12,146 nucleotides of DNA from Paracoccaceae bacterium (lineage in GTDB: Bacteria; Pseudomonadota; Alphaproteobacteria; Rhodobacterales; Rhodobacteraceae), in assembly GCA_015487335.1 (NCBI GenBank), contig WFPZ01000189.1, positions 1 through 12,146 of the forward strand. Direction: 5' to 3'. Below the pieces are notes generated by a model. It was not told the DNA's origin, did not search any database, and saw only the letters and a program-made list of their open reading frames with translations. Shown piece by piece: positions 5,245 to 12,146 of this stretch (positions are counted from its first letter, which is position 1; each line of letters starts with the position of its first letter). The position numbers and the translations under genes are program-made.

Positions 5245-8046
5245 TCAGCCCTTGCCCTTCAACCCCATGAGCGCGGCGGCAAAGGGGTTGTCGGGGTCGA
5301 TTTCGTCTTTCCTGGGCGGGCGGGCGGTAAACTTGCGGGGCTTGTCTGCGCCCTTGGGCGGGCGCTTGCCCTTCGGCTTGCCGCGCGGCTTGCCCTGCCC
5401 GGCAGCGCGCGCCTTGCCCGCAGGCCGCCTGGGCCGGTTCCCCCGCCAGGTGAAGACGTAGTAGACTTCCTCCTCGGAGCCGTCCTTCGCCGCGGCCTCG
5501 CCTTCCGCGGCATCCCGCGGCAGCTCCCCGGCGGCGGCGGGCGCCTCCTCCTGCGGGGCAGGCGGGGCCTCCTGTGCGGCCTCGCCGCCGGGCTGCGCAG
5601 CTTCGGCGGGCGCGGGCTTTCCGGCGTCGGCCCCGGCGGTTTCGGCAGGCGTCGCGGCAGGCGCCGGCTTCACTTTTTCGCGAGTGCCCCGCTCGGCCCG
5701 GTAGCCCAGCCCCTGCATCAGGTCGGCGAACTGCTCCAGCGTCATGCCGGTGATCGAGAGCATGTCCGGGGTCGCCTCGAAGCCGGCGCGGCTGTCGCAG
5801 GCGCGCAGCAGGTCGGCCAGCCGCTCGAGCATGTCGATGCGGATCGCCCGGCTGCCGGCCCGGCGATAGCCCGACATGGCATGATAGCCCTCCGGCGCGC
5901 CCTCGGCCACCGGGATGGTCACCAGCCCCGGCGGCGGGCTTTCGGGAAACTCGTCAAGCCCCCGGGCCAGGGCCCAGAGCACCAGCCGCAGCCGGGTGGG
6001 CGCGGGTTTCAGCAACAGCGGCATGAAGATGGTGAACTGGCCGAAGCGCACCCCGTGCTTGCGCAGCGCGCCGCGCGCCTCCTGGTCCAGTTCCCTGACC
6101 TCGGCGGCCACCTGCTCGCGCGGGATGATGCCGAAGTTCTCCACCAGCCGGAAGGCAAAGCCCCGCACCAGCCCGGTGAGCGCCTCGTCGCGGCTCATGG
6201 CCAGCAGCGGCTCGAACAGGGTGGCGATCTTGCGGTCGATGAAATGCTGCAGCCGGCGCCGGACCTTCTCGGCGACCTCTTCGCCCGCGCCCTCGTCGAC
6301 GAAGGCCACCACCTGCGGCCTGAGCGGCTCCGGCCCGGCCACCAGCTTGCCCACCGCATGTTCGCCCCACATCAGGCCGCCCTGTTCGGTGAAGTCGATC
6401 TCGGTATCGGGGGCGTTGTAGAAACGATCGGCACGCAGGTGAAACTCGGGCTTCAGGGCCTGCATGGCGGCACTGGCAAGGGTTTTTGCCTGATCCGGCG
6501 TGGCGGAGGCATCCTGGCTGAAACGAAATCCCTCGAGCCGGCCCACGAACTGATCCTCGACCGTCACCTCACCCTTGTCGTTCACCTTCGCCACCAGGCT
6601 CTCCTTCTGCTTCAACCGGCGAAGCAGAACGCTTGTCCGCCGGTCAACGAATCTTTGCGTCAGGGCACTGTGCAGCGCGTCCGACAATCGGTCTTCTACC
6701 GCGCGAGTCTCTTCACGCCAACGAGATTCGTCATCCACCCACCCCCGGCGCTGGGCCACGTAGGTCCAGGTGCGGATATAGGCCAGCCGCCTGGAGAGCG
6801 CGTCGATGTCGCCCTCCACCCGGTCGATGCGCCGCACCTGGGCGGCCAGCCACGCGTCGGGCACCCGGCCATGTTCGTGCAGGAAGGTGAAGATCTTCTC
6901 CAGCAGCCCGGCATGTTCGGCCGCCGAGATGCCCCGGAAATCGGGAATCCGGCACACGTCCCACAACAGCCGCACACTGGCCGGAGAAGAGGCCCGCGCC
7001 CGCACCTCGCCCAGCTCGGCCAGCGATTTCAGGGCGCGCAGATCATCGCTTTCGCGCACGCGCGCAAGCCAGGGGTCATCGGTGCGCGCCTCCAGCGAGG
7101 CGATCAGATGCGCCAGCGAGCCGAACTCCAGCCGCGCGTTGCGCCACTGCAGCTTGCGCACCGGCGCAAAGCGGTGCTCCTCGATGGCCCCGGCCACCTC
7201 CGGCCCCAGACGCCCGGCCTCTCCTGTGGTGCCGAAGGTGCCATCGTTGAGGTAGCGCCCGGCGCGACCGGCGATCTGGGCCAGCTCGTTGGGCAGGAGC
7301 GGACGCATCCGCCGGCCGTCGAACTTGGTGAGCGAGGAAAAGGCGACGTGGTCGATATCGAGGTTGAGCCCCATGCCGATGGCATCGGTGGCCACCAGGT
7401 AATCCACGTCTCCGTTCTGGTAGATCTCCACCTGCTTGTTGCGGGTGCGCGGGCTGAGCGCCCCCATCACCACCGCCGCGCCCCCCTTCTGGCGGCGCAG
7501 AAGCTCGGCGATGGCATAGACGTTTTCCACCGAGAACCCGACGATGGCCGAACGCGGGCTCATGCGGGAAATCTTCTTCTCGCCGGTGAACGTCAGCTTC
7601 GAAAAGCGCTCGCGGCGCAAAAAACGCGCCTCGGGCACCAGTTCCGCAATTGCCCCGCGCATGGTGTCTGAGCCCATGAACAGCGTCTCGAGCCGGCCGC
7701 GGGCGCGCAGCAGCCGGTCGGTGAAGACGTGGCCGCGCTCGGGGTCGGCACACAGCTGGATCTCGTCGACGGCCAGGAACTCTGCCCCCAGCCCCTCGGG
7801 CATGGCCTCGACGGTGCACACCCAGTAGCGCGCGCCTTCGGGCACGATGCGCTCTTCGCCGGTGACCAGCGCCACCACGCCAGCGCCCCTCAGCGCCACG
7901 ATCCGCTCGTAGACCTCGCGCGCCAGCAGGCGCAGCGGCAGGCCGATGACCCCGGTGCGATAGCCCAGCATCCGCTCGATCGCGTAATGGGTCTTGCCGG
8001 TGTTCGTCGGGCCGAGGACCGCAGTGATCCTTGACTGCTCGGCCAT
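5245..8046 (-). CDS. SUV3-like DExH/DEIQ-box RNA helicase
   Basis: This 933-aa ATP-dependent helicase resembles mitochondrial SUV3, an RNA helicase of the degradosome. Residues 12-19 are the Walker A motif GPTNTGKT, 94-97 the motif II DEIQ typical of the SUV3/Ski2-like group, 220-228 TDAIGMGLN (motif V), and 257-264 QIAGRAGR (motif VI). Residues from about 270 to 790 are helical accessory domains. The last 140 or so (about 792-933) are a low-complexity tail: Ala/Pro/Glu-rich, then EVYYVFTWRG, then a Lys/Arg/Gly/Pro-rich stretch, ending in DPDNPFAAAL. Such a tail suggests RNA binding or protein contacts. The ATG at 8046 lies 6 residues before motif I; the frame is open to 8655 but that part is antisense to or inside the TPR gene. 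GGAG lies 11 nt before the ATG. The gene starts 26 bp after the TPR gene stop and is coupled to the S4 gene. Substrate unknown. Confidence 0.94.
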   Translation of the reverse strand: MAEQSRITAVLGPTNTGKTHYAIERMLGYRTGVIGLPLRLLAREVYERIVALRGAGVVALVTGEERIVPEGARYWVCTVEAMPEGLGAEFLAVDEIQLCADPERGHVFTDRLLRARGRLETLFMGSDTMRGAIAELVPEARFLRRERFSKLTFTGEKKISRMSPRSAIVGFSVENVYAIAELLRRQKGGAAVVMGALSPRTRNKQVEIYQNGDVDYLVATDAIGMGLNLDIDHVAFSSLTKFDGRRMRPLLPNELAQIAGRAGRYLNDGTFGTTGEAGRLGPEVAGAIEEHRFAPVRKLQWRNARLEFGSLAHLIASLEARTDDPWLARVRESDDLRALKSLAELGEVRARASSPASVRLLWDVCRIPDFRGISAAEHAGLLEKIFTFLHEHGRVPDAWLAAQVRRIDRVEGDIDALSRRLAYIRTWTYVAQRRGWVDDESRWREETRAVEDRLSDALHSALTQRFVDRRTSVLLRRLKQKESLVAKVNDKGEVTVEDQFVGRLEGFRFSQDASATPDQAKTLASAAMQALKPEFHLRADRFYNAPDTEIDFTEQGGLMWGEHAVGKLVAGPEPLRPQVVAFVDEGAGEEVAEKVRRRLQHFIDRKIATLFEPLLAMSRDEALTGLVRGFAFRLVENFGIIPREQVAAEVRELDQEARGALRKHGVRFGQFTIFMPLLLKPAPTRLRLVLWALARGLDEFPESPPPGLVTIPVAEGAPEGYHAMSGYRRAGSRAIRIDMLERLADLLRACDSRAGFEATPDMLSITGMTLEQFADLMQGLGYRAERGTREKVKPAPAATPAETAGADAGKPAPAEAAQPGGEAAQEAPPAPQEEAPAAAGELPRDAAEGEAAAKDGSEEEVYYVFTWRGNRPRRPAGKARAAGQGKPRGKPKGKRPPKGADKPRKFTARPPRKDEIDPDNPFAAALMGLKGKG

Positions 8047-8072
8047 CCTGTCCGCTCCGTGCCTGTCAGATG

Positions 8073-8633
8073 TCAGAGTTCGGTGCCGCCGAGCTCTTTC
8101 TCCAGTCTTTCCACGGCTTCTTTTATTTCGGGCTTGCGCGGATGTATAGCCAGCGCCCGGCGATAGGCCTCCAGCGCGGCCTTGCCGTTGCCGGTCTCCT
8201 CGAGAATCACCCCAAGCCCGGTGAGCGCCCCGAAATGGCGCGGCTCCAGCTGCAGCGCGCGGGCGATGTCGGCCAGCGCGGGGCCGTAAAGCCCGGCGTT
8301 GAAATAGGCGGTGGCACGGGCGTTCCAGCCTTCGGCGAAATCGGGCGCGTGGTCGACAAGCGCGGTGAAATGGGCGATCGCCGCTTCCCAGTCCTCGGCC
8401 TGCATCGCCTTGCGGCCGCGCTCCAGCAGCAGGTCCATCGCCGCCGAACCCGAGTGCGACCAGGCGTTCCAGATCTCTTCCTCGATGGCCTGCCACTCGC
8501 CCTCCCCGGCCCGGGCCAGCCGCTCGAACAGCCCGTCGAGCCGGCCCGATTGCGCCGAAAGCGGCTGGATCAGGGCAATTGTCACGAAAAGTGCCGTAAC
8601 GACGGATTTGAATTTGCGAGCCAGTATGAGCAT
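8073..8633 (-). CDS. Secreted/periplasmic tetratricopeptide repeat protein
   Basis: The 186-aa protein starts with a signal peptide: basic MLILARKFK, a hydrophobic stretch VVTALFVTIALI, and a cleavage site after LSA (residue 27). After a short linker with the conserved-looking EEEIWNAWSHSGSAAMDLLLERG (about 51-73; Trp and SGS prominent), three TPR units follow at about 66-99, 100-133 and 134-167, each showing the A-A/G-Y-P spacing (for example DWEAAIAHFTALVDHAPDF). TPRs mediate protein contacts; no enzymatic motif is present and the partner is unknown. The start at 8633 was chosen because it gives the signal peptide; upstream codons are in the divergent promoter region, and no strong ribosome site is visible. 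It heads the TPR-helicase-S4 run, an odd pairing of an exported protein with cytoplasmic RNA proteins, probably transcriptional convenience. Confidence 0.88.
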   Translation of the reverse strand: MLILARKFKSVVTALFVTIALIQPLSAQSGRLDGLFERLARAGEGEWQAIEEEIWNAWSHSGSAAMDLLLERGRKAMQAEDWEAAIAHFTALVDHAPDFAEGWNARATAYFNAGLYGPALADIARALQLEPRHFGALTGLGVILEETGNGKAALEAYRRALAIHPRKPEIKEAVERLEKELGGTEL

Positions 8634-8656
8634 ATCGTTGGCGAATGTAGCGCACC

Positions 8657-8672
8657 GTGGCGCGAATGCCAC
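8657..8672. promoter_or_regulatory. Inverted repeat in the TPR/SCP2 divergent spacer
   Basis: GTGGC (8657-8661) and GCCAC (8668-8672) flank 6 bp within the 70-bp spacer between the two divergent genes. It might be an operator acting on both promoters, but no convincing -35/-10 pair is visible on either strand and 5-bp arms occur often by chance. Confidence 0.2.
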
Positions 8673-8703
8673 CTGCAAGCCGGTCACAAAGAGAGGAAGT
8701 TTC

Positions 8704-8991
8704 ATGAGCGAGATCATCGACGCCGCCGTCAAGGCCCTCAACGAGAAGATGGAAGGAGGGTTCGAGGGAAGCGCCAAGTTCGTCATCGAGGGCGAGGGCA
8801 CGGTGATGATCGGACCCGACGGCGCACGCGCCGGCGACGAAGAGGCCGATGTCACCCTGACCGCCGATGCCGAGACCTTCCAGGCGATGCTGGAAGGCGA
8901 GCTCAACCCTACCGCCGCCTTCATGTCCGGAAAGCTGACGGTGGACGGCGACATGGGGTTGGCCATGCAGCTTGGCTCGGCCCTGACCTGA
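8704..8991 (+). CDS. SCP2 sterol-binding domain protein (stand-alone)
   Basis: The 95-aa protein is a single SCP2 (sterol carrier protein 2) domain, a fold with a hydrophobic tunnel that binds lipids such as fatty acids, acyl-CoA or sterols. Typical features are the N-terminal helix (IIDAAVKALNEKM), KFVIEGEGTVMIGPDG, ADVTLTADAETFQAMLEGELNPTAAF and MSGKLTVDGDMGLAMQL, with the conserved FMSGKL(T/K)V(D/E)GD element at 73-83. No signal peptide or membrane segment, so cytoplasmic. The ATG at 8704 has AGAGGAAG (8692-8699) as a strong ribosome site; the frame is open upstream but overlaps the TPR gene. One base separates its stop from the following hydrolase gene, which indicates an operon. Bacteria mostly lack sterols, so the ligand is more likely another lipid. 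Confidence 0.92.
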   Translation: MSEIIDAAVKALNEKMEGGFEGSAKFVIEGEGTVMIGPDGARAGDEEADVTLTADAETFQAMLEGELNPTAAFMSGKLTVDGDMGLAMQLGSALT

Positions 8992-8992
8992 G

Positions 8993-9928
8993 ATGGAAGA
9001 GGCCCCGCTTTACAACGGGATGGCAGAGGGTCCGGCCGGGGGGCGGGCGTGGTGGCTGAAGGCCGCCGACGGGGTGCGCATCCGCGCCGCCTGGTGGCCG
9101 GGCGGAAAGCGGGGCACGGTGCTGCTGTTTCCCGGCCGCACCGAATATGTGGAAAAATACGGCCGCACCGCCGCCGATCTGGCCGGCCTGGGCTATGGCA
9201 CGATTGCCGTCGACTGGCGCGGCCAGGGGCTGGCGGACCGGCTGACGGCCAATCCGCTGGTGGGCCACGTGGGGGCCTTTGCCGACTATCAGCGCGACGT
9301 GGTGGCGGTAACGGAAATGGCCCGCAAGCTGGACTGCCCCGGGCCGTGGTTCCTGCTGGGCCATTCCATGGGCGGCTGCATCGGCCTGCGGGCCCTGCAC
9401 GAGGGGCTGCCTGTCAGAGCGGCCATCTTCTCGGCGCCGATGTGGGGCATCCGGATGTCGCGCCCCACCCGGGCCTTCGCCTGGTCGATCTCGTGGCTGG
9501 CCAGCAGGCTGGGCCGCGGCGCCGGCTTTGTCCCCAGCACCGACCGGGCAACCTATGTGCTGAACACCCCCTTCGAGGAAAACGCCCTGACCTCCGATCC
9601 GGAGATGTTCGCCTACATGCAGCGCCACGCCCGCGAGCATCCCGAGCTGACAATCGCCGGGCCCAGCCTGCGCTGGCTTTACGAGGCGCTGCTCGAAACC
9701 CGCCGGCTGCGCGCCATGGCGCCCCCCGCCCAGCCGGCCCTGACCTTCCTGGGTACCCACGAGACCATCGTCGACCAGTCCGCGATCCACATGGTCATGG
9801 AGAAATGGAAGAACGGCCACCTCGAACGGGTGCCCGGCGCGCAGCATGAAATCCTGATGGAGAAACCCTCGATCCGGGCCTTCTTCAACGAAAGATCCGC
9901 CCGGTTCATGGCCTCGCACGCGGCGTAG
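8993..9928 (+). CDS. Alpha/beta hydrolase, lysophospholipase (PldB)-like
   Basis: The 311-aa protein has the serine-hydrolase fold of the lysophospholipase/monoacylglycerol-lipase group. FPGRTEYVEKYG (46-57) is the oxyanion-side loop, VDWRGQGLADR (73-83) the family's second landmark, and GHSMGG (123-128) the nucleophile elbow with Ser125. His285 in VPGAQHEILME is the likely base. The acid should lie in GTHETIVD (254-261), where the usual aspartate of G-x-x-D-x-x-V-D reads Glu257; Asp261 is the alternative. There is no signal peptide, so cytoplasmic action on lysophospholipids or monoglycerides is expected. The start at 8993 follows the SCP2 stop by one base, without a clear ribosome site, suggesting coupling to SCP2. 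It converges on kpsC with a 17-bp gap. The exact substrate is not known. Confidence 0.9.
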   Translation: MEEAPLYNGMAEGPAGGRAWWLKAADGVRIRAAWWPGGKRGTVLLFPGRTEYVEKYGRTAADLAGLGYGTIAVDWRGQGLADRLTANPLVGHVGAFADYQRDVVAVTEMARKLDCPGPWFLLGHSMGGCIGLRALHEGLPVRAAIFSAPMWGIRMSRPTRAFAWSISWLASRLGRGAGFVPSTDRATYVLNTPFEENALTSDPEMFAYMQRHAREHPELTIAGPSLRWLYEALLETRRLRAMAPPAQPALTFLGTHETIVDQSAIHMVMEKWKNGHLERVPGAQHEILMEKPSIRAFFNERSARFMASHAA

Positions 9929-9945
9929 GGCGGGCGCGAACGCGC

Positions 9946-11967
<2,022 letters not shown>

Positions 11968-11974
11968 GCCGGCG

Positions 11975-12146
11975 TCAGAGGCCGGAGACCCTGGCCAGCG
12001 TACTGATCGTGTCAGCGGCGTTGAGCGTGCCCAGCACCGCGTTGAGGGTCTTGGACCACTGCACGAAGGGGGCCTCGGTGACATAGACGGTATCGCCATC
12101 GCGGATCACGAAATCGCGGGCCAGAAACACCCCGTTGGGGCGGGTC
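11975..12146 (-). CDS. Outer-membrane polysaccharide export (OPX) protein, C-terminal fragment
   Basis: Only the last 56 codons are in the window; the 5' end lies beyond base 12146. The visible end reads NGVFLARDFVIRDGDTVYVT followed by EAPFVQWSKTLNAVLGTLNA and a short tail ending in VSGL. This matches the C-terminus of bacterial polysaccharide export proteins of the Wza/KpsD/BexD-CtrA group, where the R-DGD-VYV-(S/T)-APF segment and the helix after it are conserved. Such proteins form the outer-membrane channel for capsule export. Its stop (complement of 11975-11977) is 7 bp from the kpsC start, so the two are almost surely one operon, and this places the window at the edge of a capsule locus. 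Which OPX subgroup it is cannot be told from the fragment. Confidence 0.85.
   Translation of the reverse strand, partial: TRPNGVFLARDFVIRDGDTVYVTEAPFVQWSKTLNAVLGTLNAADTISTLARVSGL

Noticed and set aside
5104..7671. A long open frame (855 codons) on the plus strand opposite the helicase
   Set aside because: It is antisense to a well-supported helicase with all motifs; its product is rich in His/Arg/Gly/Pro with no recognisable domain, as expected for a GC-rich shadow frame.
11968..12099. N-terminal extension of kpsC by 44 codons
   Set aside because: It would overlap the export protein gene in another frame, and the start at 11967 already gives the family length.

Overview
The window is a GC-rich stretch of chromosome from an alphaproteobacterium, most probably of the order Rhodobacterales. 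The evidence is the gene content and order: a Kef-type antiporter, divergent cobT/cobS, then TPR protein, SUV3-like helicase, S4 protein, 7Fe ferredoxin and CarD in one block, followed by an SCP2 protein, a lysophospholipase-type hydrolase and a KpsC capsule enzyme. No tRNA, rRNA, CRISPR array, insertion sequence or prophage gene was seen. Coding density is very high; the longest gap between genes is 214 bp (4262-4475).

Layout. (1) 1-1815, plus strand: 3' part of a CPA2/Kef-type K+/H+ antiporter with a C-terminal TrkA-N domain, cut by the window start. (2) 1835-2842 minus and 2922-3677 plus: cobT and cobS, two enzymes of nucleotide-loop assembly in cobalamin synthesis, diverging from a 79-bp spacer. 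(3) 3752-8633, all minus strand. Read 5' to 3' this is a secreted TPR protein, a 933-aa SUV3/DExH-type RNA helicase, an HslR-like S4 RNA-binding protein whose GTG start abuts the helicase stop, the 7Fe ferredoxin FdxA, and the RNA polymerase-binding regulator CarD. The first three look like one transcription unit. fdxA follows after a 55-bp gap holding a perfect 16-bp palindrome. A terminator hairpin follows fdxA and overlaps a good extended -10 promoter that should give carD its own transcript with a leader of about 150 nt. (4) 8704-9928, plus strand: a stand-alone SCP2 lipid-binding protein and an alpha/beta hydrolase, nearly contiguous. (5) 9946-12146, minus strand: a two-module KpsC beta-Kdo transferase preceded by the C-terminal end of an outer-membrane polysaccharide export protein, the edge of an ABC-dependent capsule locus.

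How the genes fit together. cobT and cobS act in the same pathway. The TPR-helicase-S4 group suggests RNA or ribosome housekeeping, with CarD adding control at rRNA and other promoters. The Kps genes make and export a capsule-type polysaccharide built on a Kdo-lipid primer. The SCP2/hydrolase pair concerns lipids, but any link to the Kps lipid anchor is speculative.

The region is mostly conserved core genome. I found no convincing undescribed system. The best points for a second look are in non-coding DNA: the terminator/promoter overlap and possible 22-codon leader ORF upstream of carD, and the palindrome upstream of fdxA.
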